A DNA stretch of 59,986 bases, from positions 1-59,986 of the forward strand of contig JAABSJ010000007.1 in assembly GCA_011390515.1 (NCBI GenBank), read 5' to 3'. This DNA is from Oscillatoria sp. (GTDB taxonomy: Bacteria; Cyanobacteriota; Cyanobacteriia; Cyanobacteriales; Laspinemataceae). The notes below the pieces were generated by a model. That model saw only the letters and a program-made list of their open reading frames with translations. It did no database searches and was not told the DNA's origin. Both the position numbers and the translations under genes were made by a program. Each line of letters begins with the position of its first letter. Within the stretch, counting starts at the first letter, position 1. Of this stretch, positions 1 to 10,386 are shown one piece after another.

Positions 1-216
1 TTACCGGGTTCAGAGGGAGTTTCGTTACCGGGTTCAGAGGGAGTTTCGTTACCGGGTTCAGAGGGAGTTTCGTTACCGGGTTCAGAGGGAGTTTCGTTAC
101 CGGGTTCAGAGGGAGTTTCGTTACCGGGTTCAGAGGGAGTTTCGTTACCGGGTTCAGAGGGAGTTTCGTTACCGGGTTCAGAGGGAGTTTCGTTACCGGG
201 TTCAGAGGGAGTTTCG
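1..216 (-). repeat. 24-bp tandem repeat, nine copies, coding for NETPSEPG
   Basis: The unit TTACCGGGTTCAGAGGGAGT plus TTCG repeats nine times without a visible mismatch and reaches the left edge, so the array may be longer. On the minus strand it encodes the octapeptide NETPSEPG in the frame of the TPS-domain protein, a Pro/Glu/Ser/Thr-rich hydrophilic linker. Identity at nucleotide level points to recent expansion or homogenisation. Confidence 0.95.
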
Positions 217-2237
217 TTAGGACTCTGAGTGACAATCGTAATATTGCCTTGGGTGTAGCGAGATGGGGGAACTGGGACAGAGAATGTGGGCGAAATCGTG
301 GTAGAACCTGTAGTAATCGCACCAGCGGTCCCATTGACGGTGGCATCCCCGATAATAAACGGCGTGGTAGTGCCTCCGCTGTGTTCGATGCGAATATCTC
401 CACCGCGATCGCCACTTTCTGCTGATGAAATACTGGCATTGATGCCATTCTCATTATTAAAGGTATCCAGGACCCGGAGGAAATTGCCGGAGGTGATGTT
501 GATGTCACCCCCTTGAGAATTGAGGGTTCCGGTGGCGGTGATATTGTCGTTAGCGGTGAGGCGAATCTCTCCCCCAGCAGTGGCGATCGCATCAAAAAAC
601 AATTCTCCTGCCGAGTTTAAAATCACGGGTCCTCCGGCAGTGGAGACCCTTCCGAGAGTAATATTAGCCGGGGAACTTTGGGGTCGGGTAATAATAAAGG
701 TGTTGCCGAGGGTTGTCGGGATATCCGTGGGATTAACTAACGACTCAACCCCCGATCGCAAAATTAAAGTCGCCGCATTCAGCAGGAGTTCCGCATCAGG
801 GTCGTTCAGGTTTCCCAAGGTGGTATCGGGACCCGTGATGGTAATATCTCCAGCGGCGATCGCGCCACCCGCTTCAATTTTGAGGGAGACTCCCGTATAA
901 GACCCTAAAATCACATCTCCACTGGCGCTAATAATGGGGTCATATAAACTCAGGAACTGACCCCCACCGCCGACTGCATTTTCAATGGAGAAATTTCCCC
1001 CAGCGGAAAAGTTAGAATCCCCGGAAATATTGCCCGGACTGACTAAGCGGAGATTTCCTCCCGATTGAAATGCCGGTTGAATTCCGGTTAAGGCGAGGAT
1101 ATCAATGCCCTGATCCCCGAGAATGGTTAAATGGCCTCCGGCGATCGCCTGAAACCCCCTTTTCCCCTCGCGAACCCGGACTGTATCACCGCCTTCCAGG
1201 GTTAAGTCCCCTGTCGTCCGCAGTTGACCCCCCACAATCGTCAGGTTTTCAGGGGACGAAAGGATGGCATTTGCGCTATTAATCGTCGTTTGCTCCTCGG
1301 GGACTGTCGAGGATAGGGGGCGATCGCTCATCACCAGATCCCCTTGTTCCACCGGCAAACCCGAACCCGTCAACATCACCGTTCCCGCCTCTGTGATGGT
1401 AATTCCCGTGGCATGACCCACCCCAGTTTGAGTTAGTAATTCCGGTAAAGAAAGGGGATTCACTGATAAAGGAAGACTGCCGGAATTCCCCGGGTTCAAA
1501 TCCTGGGGATTCACCTCAATACTTAGTAAATATCCCTCTTGAGCAATCCGAACCAAACTTTCTCCCGGGACGGCAGCTAGGGTAATGGTTCCTCCGGGGG
1601 CGCTGAGGGTTCCGGTATTGATTACGGTTCCCCCAATCAAGCTTAAATTCTGGTTGGGGTTCACACTTAGGTGAGTTGTATTAATAATGTTGCCGACTGA
1701 TTGGGTGCTAAAAGAAAAAGCTACCGGCTGGCCAATCAACTGGCTATAATTGTTAAATTCTTCTCCATCAAACCACCCCGAATTGAACTCGACTCTCGTC
1801 GCCGTAGTTGCGGTAAAAGCAGCGGGAACATTCAAGGCCGCATCCGGCCCAAAAACCAATCCAGACGGGTTGATTAAAAATAAATTAGACTGACCTCCGG
1901 TGACTTGAATTAAGCCATTAATATAAGACGCATTCCCTCCGGTTACTCGTCCGAGAATATTGCGAATTTCCGGATTTGAGAGAAAGTTAGCCGTTTGACC
2001 GGCATTTAATCCAAATTGTTCAAACGTATGAAAAAGATTACCCCCATCGCCGGAGACGGTTCCCCCCTGAATGTGAAACACTTCTCCCTCGGGATTGACC
2101 ACTGTCCCGGTTCCATCCTCAGCCGGTAGAATGGGTTGGGTTGCCTCAGAGAAGGCTACGATTGGAGTGACAATGGGTAGAATTATCCCCCAAGTAAGGG
2201 ACAATAAAAAGCGAGTTTTATCAACCAGTATTTTCAT
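1..2237 (-). CDS. Filamentous haemagglutinin N-terminal (TPS) domain protein, 3' end beyond window
   Basis: The reading frame starts at the ATG at 2237 and stays open to base 1, giving about 745 residues without a stop. Residues 1-30 form a signal peptide (MKILVDKTRF then a hydrophobic stretch). Residues 40-150 carry the haemagglutination activity (TPS) signature, with motifs such as GGNLFHTFEQF, NILGRVTGG and LFLINPSGLVFGP. The rest is a Gly/Asn/Thr-rich beta-helix like region with GGDI and GNISG motifs. From about residue 673 it becomes a tandem NETPSEPG octapeptide. Proteins of this family are exported by two-partner secretion. In cyanobacteria many end in a CHAT protease, as the relative at the right edge of this window does, so a CHAT end is likely here but lies outside. 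The frame is the same at the start codon and inside the repeat. Confidence 0.85.
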   Translation of the reverse strand, partial: MKILVDKTRFLLSLTWGIILPIVTPIVAFSEATQPILPAEDGTGTVVNPEGEVFHIQGGTVSGDGGNLFHTFEQFGLNAGQTANFLSNPEIRNILGRVTGGNASYINGLIQVTGGQSNLFLINPSGLVFGPDAALNVPAAFTATTATRVEFNSGWFDGEEFNNYSQLIGQPVAFSFSTQSVGNIINTTHLSVNPNQNLSLIGGTVINTGTLSAPGGTITLAAVPGESLVRIAQEGYLLSIEVNPQDLNPGNSGSLPLSVNPLSLPELLTQTGVGHATGITITEAGTVMLTGSGLPVEQGDLVMSDRPLSSTVPEEQTTINSANAILSSPENLTIVGGQLRTTGDLTLEGGDTVRVREGKRGFQAIAGGHLTILGDQGIDILALTGIQPAFQSGGNLRLVSPGNISGDSNFSAGGNFSIENAVGGGGQFLSLYDPIISASGDVILGSYTGVSLKIEAGGAIAAGDITITGPDTTLGNLNDPDAELLLNAATLILRSGVESLVNPTDIPTTLGNTFIITRPQSSPANITLGRVSTAGGPVILNSAGELFFDAIATAGGEIRLTANDNITATGTLNSQGGDINITSGNFLRVLDTFNNENGINASISSAESGDRGGDIRIEHSGGTTTPFIIGDATVNGTAGAITTGSTTISPTFSVPVPPSRYTQGNITIVTQSPNETPSEPGNETPSEPGNETPSEPGNETPSEPGNETPSEPGNETPSEPGNETPSEPGNETPSEPGNETPSEPG

Positions 2238-2571
2238 AAAAAATTGGGTATAAATATAAATGTTTTCATTGGAATAATGGCGGGGAATCCATTGGTAATG
2301 GTCTGACTGGGGACTGGGAATGTTGATTATACAGGAAGTTCAAGCATTCGAGGTGAGGGGGATTACCTATCGGTTACAATGTGGCGATCGCCCGGGATTC
2401 AAAACACTCAAGCCTAGACTCACTTTCAGGGGAAATCCCTACTCCCAGGGACAAAAATCATCAAAGTTTTAGGGCTTCGGTAGAGTAGCGGGAAGAGAAG
2501 CGGGGTTTTTGACACCCTCTCTACTCCTGATTAATAAATTAGGGCTATAAACCTGGTAATAATTGTCTCTA

Positions 2572-2652
2572 TTAAATAGGGATTTGGACGGTATAGGGAC
2601 TATCTCCTCCGCTCACACTCCCCAGTCGCAGTGCCAGATCTCCTCTAAGCTG
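2572..2652 (-). pseudogene. Possible gene remnant (C-terminal 26 codons)
   Basis: Read on the minus strand, 26 codons ending in TAA give LRGDLALRLGSVSGGDSPY followed by TVQIPI. This looks like the last beta strands of a secreted or PPC-like domain. An in-frame stop lies immediately upstream, and a coding-like stretch in another frame continues beyond it. I infer a decayed gene end. It could be chance, and I did not recognise a parent protein. Confidence 0.2.
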
Positions 2653-3392
2653 TTATTCTGGATTGACGAAGGGAATAGATTTCCCGCTTCTTCTTGATTT
2701 TTGGTGAAGCGATCGCGAACCCTGTCACCGGACCTCTGTCCTGTTGAAAGCTATAGTTTTAGCGGCCTATATTCAGCCGGATCGAGTTTTCATTCCCTAG
2801 GCTCAACAAAATAGACCCATTCCCTGGAACAAATCACCCAGTTTGATGGCGATCGGCTCTTTCGATAAAATTAGAATGACCCCCCTGGCTCTCAATTGTT
2901 TAAGTCCACATTGAACTGCTCTAAACTTAGCATTTTTCAGTATAGTCCATGTCTAGGGAAATGACCTCACCTAAACGATAGAGTTTGACCCGGGGAAATT
3001 TTTCAGATTTTCTGGTTCTCATGAACCGAAAGGAAGAGGCCGATTTAACCGATTTAAACTAGGACTGTCCCAGGGTAGAGAACAGCTCACTAAGGATCCT
3101 GATCCCCCACCCAGAACCCTTCACCCCAGATTGAGGCCCCTCAAAGAAAGCCCCCGATGTTGGGACTCTCCTTTCCGGTGGAGAATCCCGAAATTTTATC
3201 TTCAAATTCGTCTAAATTGAACAGGGGATGTCCCCTCACCTCTATCGCGCTACCCCAGAATTCTTTTAAAAATTATCAAGGAGAAAATCTTTCCAATTTG
3301 ATGTTCAATCAAGTCTCTAATTCAAGCATGATTGGGGGTTTTAATCGAGGGTAGGGTCAGTCGAAATAAATTTTATCCTTTTCCAAAGGAGT

Positions 3393-3409
3393 GGGAGCAT
3401 CTTGCTCCC
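3393..3409. repeat. Short palindrome GGGAGCATCTTGCTCCC
   Basis: A 7-bp arm, 3-nt loop palindrome. Its left half has the same sequence as the ends of the miniature elements at 12870 and 21696. A near copy sits at 19242-19258. It may be a minimal relative of that family. Confidence 0.6.
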
Positions 3410-3417
3410 TTGTTACA

Positions 3418-3630
3418 CTAAATCCGGTTGATAAAAGCATTAAAAATTGTAGGGTGGGCAATGCCCACCGAATCGAGGTGGGCATTGCCCACCCTACAAT
3501 TGCTTTTCCAAAGGAGATAAAAGCATTAAAAATTGTAGGTGGGCATTGCCCACCCTACAATTGCTTTTCCAAAGGAGATAAAAGCATTAAAAATTGTAGG
3601 TGGGCATTGCCCACCCTACAATTGCTCTTT
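3418..3630. repeat. Cluster of GGTGGGCATTGCCCACC palindromes in a 60-bp tandem unit
   Basis: The cluster opens with CTAAATCCGGTTGATAAAAG, then a GTAGGGTGGGCAATGCCCACC palindrome. Two near-identical 60-bp units follow, each made of GGTGGGCATTGCCCACC, CTACAATTGCTTTTCCAAAG and GATAAAAGCATTAAAAATTG. The same leader and palindrome occur in reverse orientation, twice, at 10827-10960. It is therefore a dispersed repeat family of the genome, not a coding region. Confidence 0.9.
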
Positions 3631-3862
3631 ATGTTTAGGGTTGGACTGATTGAATTGAACCCGAGATAATTTTTTAAATGTCGAACTTTGGATATTTTGT
3701 GGTCACAAATCAGTCTAAATTAGGGGTTAAAATTTACTGTAAAATAAAAAATAAACCCGGGAACAGACCGAAGCGAGTGCAGTAAAATGATTGTTCAGAC
3801 TATGATAAATTAAATTAAGACCTCCTACCCCAACTTGAGCAGTTGACTGCGATCGCACGCTT

Positions 3863-5950
3863 ATGGAACAAATAACCAACTTAATTCCCCAAGGTCCAAT
3901 CGTAGAATTTACCCTTCTGCTCTTGGTCATCTTAATCGTCCCTCCGATCTTTGAGAATCTGCGACTGCCCGGATTAATCGGGTTGTTAGTCGCCGGAGTG
4001 GTTTTAGGTCCTGATGGGGCTGAACTGCTCAATCCCAATACCGACACCATGAAACTACTCTCGGGGATTGGCAAAATCTACCTGATGTTCGTCGCCGGTT
4101 TAGAAATTGATCTCCAACAATTCCGCAAAACTAAAAATCGCTCCATCGGATTTGGTGCGGCCACCTTCTTTATGCCCTTAATCGTTGGCACAATCGTGGG
4201 ACGAAGTTTCGGCTTTGATTGGAATCCTTCCATTTTGATTGGTTCCCTCCTCGCCTCTCATACCCTGCTGGGCTATCCCATCGTTAATCGATTGGGAGTC
4301 GTCGGAAATGAGGCGGTTACCGTGACCATTGGGGCGACTATCTTTACCGATATTGCAGCCTTATTAGTGTTAGCAATTTGTGTCTCCTTCAATGCCGGAG
4401 AATTCACCGCATTTTCTTTAATCCTCCAGTTAGTATTACTGGGACTATACGCCGCTGGCGTATTATTTGGGGTTGACTGGGCGGGAAAAGAATATTTTCG
4501 CCGCACAGGAGATGAGGAAGGAAATCAGTTTTTATTCGTCCTGCTTGCCCTGTTTCTGGCCGCTGTCGGCGCTCAATTGATTAATGTGGATCAAATTGTG
4601 GGAGCTTTTCTCGCCGGACTTGCGGTCAATGATGTGGTGGGGAACGGTCCGGTTAAGGAAAAAGTAGAATTTGTGGGCAGTGTTTTATTTATCCCGTTCT
4701 TCTTTGTGGGGATGGGTTTATTGCTCGATATCAATGGATTTATCGAAACCCTAACCACCTCCCTCGGACTAACCTTGGCGATCGTTTTTGGCTTGCTCGG
4801 GAGTAAATTCCTCGCTGCCTTGGTTGCCAAACTGTTGTATCGCTATCAGTGGAGTGAAGCCTTAACCATGTGGTCACTTTCGGTGCCACAAGTGGCCGCA
4901 ACCTTGGCGGCAGCCCTCGTGGGGGTGCAACAGGGGGTAATTACTCCAGAAGTCTTCAACACCGTGATTGTCTTGATGTTGGTGACGTCAGTGGTCGGAC
5001 CCTTGATGACGGCAAGATTTGCCAGTAAACTGCCGGTACCCAAGGTACAGCTAGGTTCGGATAATATGTCGATCTGGTGGGAAACCAAGGAAGTAGAGAC
5101 GAGGGTAAATCCTACTCGGGCGACAACGAACGATTTGTTTACCGTAGTGGTGCCGATTTCTAATCCCTTGACCCAACGGTATTTAATTCAAATGGCGGCG
5201 CTTTTAGCCCGTCATGAGTCTGGGCAGATTGTCCCCTTATCCGTGGCGATCGCTCATGTTCACATGGATGAACCCCAACTCGATATTGCCCTGAGAGAAA
5301 GTCGCAGAACCCTCGATCGCTCGGTCCAAATGTTAACGGAATTTGAGGTCAAAGCCAAACCCGAACTGCGGATTGATGATGATGTCTCCCATGCCATCAG
5401 CCGAACCGCTAGGGAATGGGAATCCAACTTAATCGTGATGGGATGGAGTCCAACGATGGGCTTGCGATCGCGATTATTTGGCAACCTAATTAATGACGTC
5501 TTTTGGTCCTCCCACTGTCCCGTTGCCGTCATGCGCCTCATCGATGAACCCGTTAATATTCATCGGTTATTAGTCCCGGTCAAAAATTTATCCCCACAGA
5601 CCTTGCGAACAGTCCGATTTGCCCAATTATTTGCCGATGCAAATTCCGGGGAAATCACCTTACTGCACGTTTGTGCACGCCGGACTCCCGTCGAACAAAT
5701 TCATCGGTTTGAGTCTGATTTAGCCCGACTGGTCAAGCGGGATAACCCCTCGGTAAAAATTTCCATTACCACCATTCCCGATGATGATGTGGTCAAGGTC
5801 ATTATGAAGGCAGCGCAATCGGTGGATCTGGTTATCCTGCGTTCAATTCGTCGTCGGACTGCTGGGGGTTTAGCCATCAGCAATGTCACGACCAAAGTCA
5901 TTGAAGAGTTGAAATGTTCTCTAATTTTGTTTGGTGAACCGCACTCTTAA
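3863..5950 (+). CDS. Cation:proton antiporter (CPA2/KefB type) with C-terminal universal-stress domains
   Basis: A 695-residue inner-membrane transporter that exchanges Na+ or K+ for H+. Residues 10-390 hold about twelve hydrophobic helices with CPA2-like segments: LPGLIGLLVAGVVLGPDG near the start, then LASHTLLGYPIVNRLG and the conserved helix VDQIVGAFLAGLAVND. After a linker, two soluble alpha/beta domains at about 420-535 and 545-695 resemble universal-stress (USP) domains (VVVPISNP, HVHMDEPQ, LIVMGWSP; then LLVPVKNL, LLHVCARR, LVILRSIRR). Such tails usually bind nucleotides and regulate transport. The ATG at 3863 follows no strong ribosome site. It stands alone, convergent with mtnA. The cation specificity cannot be read from the sequence. 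Confidence 0.9.
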   Translation: MEQITNLIPQGPIVEFTLLLLVILIVPPIFENLRLPGLIGLLVAGVVLGPDGAELLNPNTDTMKLLSGIGKIYLMFVAGLEIDLQQFRKTKNRSIGFGAATFFMPLIVGTIVGRSFGFDWNPSILIGSLLASHTLLGYPIVNRLGVVGNEAVTVTIGATIFTDIAALLVLAICVSFNAGEFTAFSLILQLVLLGLYAAGVLFGVDWAGKEYFRRTGDEEGNQFLFVLLALFLAAVGAQLINVDQIVGAFLAGLAVNDVVGNGPVKEKVEFVGSVLFIPFFFVGMGLLLDINGFIETLTTSLGLTLAIVFGLLGSKFLAALVAKLLYRYQWSEALTMWSLSVPQVAATLAAALVGVQQGVITPEVFNTVIVLMLVTSVVGPLMTARFASKLPVPKVQLGSDNMSIWWETKEVETRVNPTRATTNDLFTVVVPISNPLTQRYLIQMAALLARHESGQIVPLSVAIAHVHMDEPQLDIALRESRRTLDRSVQMLTEFEVKAKPELRIDDDVSHAISRTAREWESNLIVMGWSPTMGLRSRLFGNLINDVFWSSHCPVAVMRLIDEPVNIHRLLVPVKNLSPQTLRTVRFAQLFADANSGEITLLHVCARRTPVEQIHRFESDLARLVKRDNPSVKISITTIPDDDVVKVIMKAAQSVDLVILRSIRRRTAGGLAISNVTTKVIEELKCSLILFGEPHS

Positions 5951-6014
5951 CACCCGTTTGAACCGCTAAACCCGAAGCGAGGAGAGTTTAAACCTCCCCT
6001 GTGTTGGGATTCCC

Positions 6015-7073
6015 CTAAACCACCTGCTGACTTTGCAATCGGTGCAACTGGGAGGGTTCTACGGCCCCATATTCCGTAATAATGGCGGTAATTAATTCCG
6101 CCGGAGTGACATCAAAAGCGGGATTGTAAAATTCCACGCCCAGGGGATAAATGCGAGTGGAACCGATTTGATAGAGTTCTGACGCATCTCGAATTTCGAT
6201 GGGAATGGCGCTGCCTTCAACTAAGGTAAAATCAATCGTGGATAAGGGGGCGGCTACGAAAAAGGGAATCGTATGGGCTTTAGCAACAATGGCTAAATGA
6301 TAAGTGCCGATTTTGTTGGCCGTATCCCCATTGGCCGCAATGCGATCGGCACCCACTACTACCGCATCAATCAATCCCTGTTTCATGCAGTGTCCGGCCA
6401 TATTATCGGCGATCGCCGTCACGGGAATTCCCTCTTGCACACATTCCCAAGTGGTCAGTTTCGCCCCTTGCAGACGGGGACGGGTTTCATCAGCATAGAC
6501 TCGTTCTAGGCGATCGCCTCTCCAAGCCGATCGCACCACCCCCAATGCCGTCCCATATCCTGCCGTCGCTAACGCCCCCGCATTACAATGGGTGAGAATT
6601 CGCAGCTTTTGCGGTGTACTCGGCAGCACCTCCAAACCGTGAGCCCCGATCGCCTGACAGGTTTTTAAATCTTCGGCTTGAATCTCCTGTGCCGTTTCCA
6701 GCAAGACTTTCTTGAGATAACTCACCGGACCCAAAGTTTGCCTTGCCACGGTTTGCATTCGGGCGATCGCCCAAAACAAATTCACCGCAGTCGGACGAGT
6801 CTGGCGTAACGTTTCCGCCACGGTTTCTAACTGAGTCAAAAACTCCCCCCGTTCCTCGGTTTGGATGTCCCTCGCCCCCAAATACATTCCATAAGCTGCC
6901 GCCACCCCAATTGCCGGAGCACCGCGCACGATCATCGTTTGAATGGCCCTTGCCATATCCTCATAGCGGCGAATTTCTACCACGGCATACTCCGTCGGCA
7001 GACGAGTTTGGTCAATGAGCGCTACATGGTCTTCTTTCCACAAAACGGGATAAACAGGAGGATTTCCAGACAT
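6015..7073 (-). CDS. mtnA: S-methyl-5-thioribose-1-phosphate isomerase
   Basis: MtnA isomerises methylthioribose-1-phosphate to methylthioribulose-1-phosphate in the methionine salvage pathway, in the cytosol. The 352-residue length is normal. Family motifs are all present: [17 protein letters not shown] near residue 50, the catalytic-cysteine region [18 protein letters not shown], and [19 protein letters not shown] with the catalytic Asp. I place the start at the ATG at 7073 (MSGNPPVYP). A TTG two codons upstream is possible but less likely. It is convergent with the antiporter; the next minus-strand gene upstream begins at 8344 and ends 33 bp away, so read-through transcription is possible. 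No other salvage genes are nearby. Confidence 0.95.
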   Translation of the reverse strand: MSGNPPVYPVLWKEDHVALIDQTRLPTEYAVVEIRRYEDMARAIQTMIVRGAPAIGVAAAYGMYLGARDIQTEERGEFLTQLETVAETLRQTRPTAVNLFWAIARMQTVARQTLGPVSYLKKVLLETAQEIQAEDLKTCQAIGAHGLEVLPSTPQKLRILTHCNAGALATAGYGTALGVVRSAWRGDRLERVYADETRPRLQGAKLTTWECVQEGIPVTAIADNMAGHCMKQGLIDAVVVGADRIAANGDTANKIGTYHLAIVAKAHTIPFFVAAPLSTIDFTLVEGSAIPIEIRDASELYQIGSTRIYPLGVEFYNPAFDVTPAELITAIITEYGAVEPSQLHRLQSQQVV

Positions 7074-7105
7074 AATCAATCCGGTGAAAACTAGGTGTAT
7101 TGCCT

Positions 7106-8344
7106 CTAACTGATTGTACTAGATAGGCCCAATTTTTGCAGAATTTTTTGCCAAAATCCAGTCAGTTTGCTCAGGAAGATGCGCCGGACCCCTTTGGTCA
7201 TATTTTCAAATCGATAGTAGAATAAAAGCTCGATCACCTCCGAGAATTCCAGGACTCCTAAATAGGCCAACCCTTGATCAATCCGGCGATCGCTATATTG
7301 TAGATAAACTTTTTTCGCTATCCTCTCTGAAATATCCCAGGGACGCTTAAATTCCCGGTGGAGGTGGTGTTGATAATCCGCGAAATCGCCTCGGCGACCA
7401 ATCAGATACTCTTGGATATACTCGCTGGCAATTTGGGCCGAGGCCATGCCATGCCGAATCCCTTCTCCCCCCATCGCATTCACCATTGAGACAGCATCCC
7501 CAATTGCCACGACATGATCGCGATAGTAAATATCTTGTAACCCATTCCGGTAGTGGAGAGTAGACCCGTGGGTCTCTAAGCGCTGATAGGAGTCAAGGTG
7601 GAGATACTCTTGAATCAGGACCTCGATCGACTGTTTGATAGCAGGGTAAGTATCTTCCAAAATTTGATGCTGACCATTATAGCGAGCCGCCCCTACTTTC
7701 AGGATATTTTTTTCCATCGGAAAAATCCAGGAATAGCCTTGAGGCATCCACTGATACCCGAGGAAAAAAATCAGAGACTTAGCGCAAGAAAGATAGGTAG
7801 ACTCGTCAACTTCAATTAAATATTCGATGCCGCTTCCGCTCAAAAAAGCCGGAGATGTTTTACGCTGGGGATACATCAGCGATCGCGTGGCCCCCGTGGC
7901 ATCGACTAAGACCCGAGTCCGAACTGCGATGGCATCTTGACCCTTGGGTTTAAGCATGACCACGGTTTGTCCCCGATCTGAGGAGTGACTGAGGTATCGG
8001 TGACCCAACCACACCTCACCCCCGTTTCGAGTCACTTCCCCAGCCAAAAATTCGCGAAGTTTAGCAAAATTCAACACGGCACCCACCGGAGTGGAAGACT
8101 CCCACTGTTTCCGAACATTCGTGCTAACAATGACCAGCTCATTCCAAAAACTCCCTACAATAGAGTCGGGTAACTCAAATTTAGCTAAAGTTTCCAGGGG
8201 AGTAACGGCACTCGAAAAATTATTGGCCGCAAAAGTTTCTTGTTGTTCCACCAATAAAACTTGAATGCCAGAAGCGGCTAATTGCCTTGCACAATGCCCT
8301 CCTGCTGGGCCCGCACCCACAATAATCACATCAAAACTTTTCAT
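7106..8344 (-). CDS. FAD-dependent oxidoreductase, geranylgeranyl-reductase-like
   Basis: A 412-residue flavoprotein. The N-terminus [19 protein letters not shown] is a classic GxGxxG FAD-binding Rossmann motif. LVDATGATR and [20 protein letters not shown] are the second and third FAD contacts found in the geranylgeranyl reductase/halogenase group. The longer frame begins at 8392 but the flavin motif directly follows the ATG at 8344, so that start is preferred. It is not a standard ChlP, because the Cys-rich CKPCGGAIP segment of that enzyme is absent; the substrate is unknown. It lies downstream of dxs on the same strand with a hairpin between them, so a role in isoprenoid or lipid reduction is a reasonable inference only. 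Confidence 0.8.
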   Translation of the reverse strand: MKSFDVIIVGAGPAGGHCARQLAASGIQVLLVEQQETFAANNFSSAVTPLETLAKFELPDSIVGSFWNELVIVSTNVRKQWESSTPVGAVLNFAKLREFLAGEVTRNGGEVWLGHRYLSHSSDRGQTVVMLKPKGQDAIAVRTRVLVDATGATRSLMYPQRKTSPAFLSGSGIEYLIEVDESTYLSCAKSLIFFLGYQWMPQGYSWIFPMEKNILKVGAARYNGQHQILEDTYPAIKQSIEVLIQEYLHLDSYQRLETHGSTLHYRNGLQDIYYRDHVVAIGDAVSMVNAMGGEGIRHGMASAQIASEYIQEYLIGRRGDFADYQHHLHREFKRPWDISERIAKKVYLQYSDRRIDQGLAYLGVLEFSEVIELLFYYRFENMTKGVRRIFLSKLTGFWQKILQKLGLSSTIS

Positions 8345-8392
8345 GATATCACCCGATTTAGTCCTGAAACAGCACCCTGAGCATTCAGACAA

Positions 8393-8430
8393 AGAGAACG
8401 CAGAGAAAATAGGATTTCTCTGCGTTCTCT
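8393..8430. terminator. 16-bp perfect hairpin between dxs and the oxidoreductase
   Basis: AGAGAACGCAGAGAAA pairs with TTTCTCTGCGTTCTCT around a 6-nt loop. It lies 51 bp after the dxs stop on the minus strand. The stem is long and perfect but no clear U-tract follows, so it may be a processing or partial termination site rather than a strict intrinsic terminator. Confidence 0.6.
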
Positions 8431-8481
8431 ATTCCTGAGTTCTAGGGATAATTTTAAAGGGAGAATTGCTCAGGTTGTGAA

Positions 8482-10386
8482 TTAATGAGCAACAGAGACT
8501 GGCGATTTAAACGTTTGTAAAACGCGATCGGCCATTTGAGAAGGAGTTAAACCCAAGTCAGCGAAAGATTGGTCCGGGGTGGCATGATCCACCAACTGAT
8601 CCGGCACACCCAGACGCAACATGGACACGGGGATATTATGATCCATGCAGGCTTCCGCCACTGCCGAACCAAAACCACCCATCAGACAACCTTCTTCCAT
8701 CGTCACCACTTTACCAATGCGTTGAGCCAGGGGCAAAATTAACTCGGTATCCAAGGGTTTGACAAATCGAGCATTCACCACCGTTGCCTCAATCCCATGT
8801 TCGTTGAGAATTTCCGCCGTTTGTAAGGCAGGATACACCATTGAACCATAGCCGAGGATTAACAAATCATCACCACTGCGGAGGATTTCCCCTTTGCCAA
8901 TTTCCAGGGGTTCCCATCCTTCTTCCATGAGGGGGACACCGTAACCATTGCCTCGGGGATAGCGCATGGCGATCGCCCCATCGGTATAGTCAATTCCCGT
9001 GACTAACATCCGTTGCAGTTCTGCTTCATCCTTCGGTGCCATCAGCACTAAATTGGGAACGCAACGCAGATAGGCGATATCATATACCCCTTGGTGAGTC
9101 GGCCCATCTGCCCCCACAATTCCCGCCCGATCCAGACAGAAAAACACGGGTAATTTTTGAATGCAGATATCGTGAATGATTTGGTCATAAGCCCGTTGCA
9201 GGAAGGTCGAATAAATCGCACAAACCGGGCGAATTCCTTCACAAGCTAAACCCGCTGCCAGAGTCGCGGCGTGTTGTTCAGCAATCCCCACATCGATGTA
9301 TTGATCGGGAAGTTTGGCCTGGAGTTTATCTAAGCCGGTTCCCGTGGCCATTGCGGCAGTAATGCCGACAATTTTCGGGTTTTCTTCCGCCAGTTTAATC
9401 AGAGTTTCGGCAAAAACTTTGGAATAACTGGGGGGTTTGGGTTTATTGGAGGGGATGGCTTTTCCGGTGGCCAGATTAAAGGGATTTTGGGCATGGTAAC
9501 CCACTTGGTCTTTTTCGGCGATCGCATAGCCTTTCCCTTTCACCGTGGCGACATGAACCAAAACCGGACCGGGCATTTGATGCGCTTGGTTGAAGGTGGT
9601 GATCAACTCTTCCAAATTATGACCATCGATGGGTCCGATATAGGTAAAGCCCAACTCCTCAAAGACTGCCCCCACTTTGGGAACCGCCAACCGCTTCATC
9701 CCTTCCTTGATGCGTTGCATTTCTGGGGTGAAGGTTTCCCCGACAAAGGGGAGATGTTTGAACTGTTCCTCTAAATTGTCTTTGAGGAACTGAACCGGGG
9801 GACTCAGGCGCATTTTATTCAGATAACGAGGAATCGCCCCCACATTGGGAGAAATGGACATTTCGTTATCATTGAGGACCACCATCAAATTGGTGTGAGG
9901 CAAATGACCGGCATGATTAATCGCTTCCAATGCCATGCCGCCAGTGAGTGCACCATCGCCAATCACCGAGACGACTTTGAAATTTTCCCCTTTCATGTCC
10001 CGGGCTAAGGCCATGCCTAATCCAGCAGAAATGCTCGTGGAGGCGTGACCTGCGCCAAAATGGTCAAATTTGCTTTCACTGCGTTTGAGGTATCCGGCAA
10101 CGCCATTTTTTTGGCGCAGGGTGTGGAAATTGTTGTACCGTCCGGTAATCAGTTTATGGGGGTAGGCTTGGTGACCCACATCCCAGATGACTTTATCGCG
10201 ATCGAGGTCGAGGGTTTGGTAGAGGGCCAGGGTCAGTTCGACCACGCCCAAACCAGGGCCGAGGTGACCGCCCGAGGCGGCGATCGTTTCCAGATGCTTT
10301 TCCCGAATTTGTCGAGCAATTTGCTCAAGTTGATGGATGGATAAACCGTGCAACTGGTTTGGGTGAGACAGTTCACTCAGATGCAT
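8482..10386 (-). CDS. dxs: 1-deoxy-D-xylulose-5-phosphate synthase
   Basis: Dxs condenses pyruvate and glyceraldehyde-3-phosphate, with thiamine diphosphate, in the first step of the MEP isoprenoid pathway. This supplies carotenoid, phytol and quinone chains. The 634-residue length is typical. Motifs in order: [27 protein letters not shown], the ThDP/Mg site [50 protein letters not shown], and [15 protein letters not shown]. The C-terminal transketolase domain ends with [14 protein letters not shown]. The ATG at 10386 gives [14 protein letters not shown], as expected for cyanobacterial Dxs. Upstream is a 680-bp repeat-rich gap, so the gene has its own promoter there. The downstream hairpin separates it from the oxidoreductase. 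Confidence 0.97.
   Translation of the reverse strand: MHLSELSHPNQLHGLSIHQLEQIARQIREKHLETIAASGGHLGPGLGVVELTLALYQTLDLDRDKVIWDVGHQAYPHKLITGRYNNFHTLRQKNGVAGYLKRSESKFDHFGAGHASTSISAGLGMALARDMKGENFKVVSVIGDGALTGGMALEAINHAGHLPHTNLMVVLNDNEMSISPNVGAIPRYLNKMRLSPPVQFLKDNLEEQFKHLPFVGETFTPEMQRIKEGMKRLAVPKVGAVFEELGFTYIGPIDGHNLEELITTFNQAHQMPGPVLVHVATVKGKGYAIAEKDQVGYHAQNPFNLATGKAIPSNKPKPPSYSKVFAETLIKLAEENPKIVGITAAMATGTGLDKLQAKLPDQYIDVGIAEQHAATLAAGLACEGIRPVCAIYSTFLQRAYDQIIHDICIQKLPVFFCLDRAGIVGADGPTHQGVYDIAYLRCVPNLVLMAPKDEAELQRMLVTGIDYTDGAIAMRYPRGNGYGVPLMEEGWEPLEIGKGEILRSGDDLLILGYGSMVYPALQTAEILNEHGIEATVVNARFVKPLDTELILPLAQRIGKVVTMEEGCLMGGFGSAVAEACMDHNIPVSMLRLGVPDQLVDHATPDQSFADLGLTPSQMADRVLQTFKSPVSVAH

Larger units (their letters stand above)
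2238..3862. other. Intergenic region of about 1.6 kb
   Basis: Between the divergent TPS-domain protein and antiporter I see no convincing gene. ORFs such as 3157-3354 have no recognisable domain, and 3391-3669 is a translation of palindromic repeats. The first part must hold the promoter of the TPS gene. A short coding-like remnant at 2572-2652 and the repeat cluster at 3393-3630 are listed separately. Confidence 0.6.

Noticed and set aside
1-216. Regular 24-bp repeats as a possible CRISPR array
   Set aside because: The units are contiguous with no spacers and are in frame with a long protein.
3391-3669. 92-codon plus-strand ORF
   Set aside because: It is a translation of the TGGGCATTGCCCA palindrome cluster, which also occurs in non-coding gaps elsewhere.
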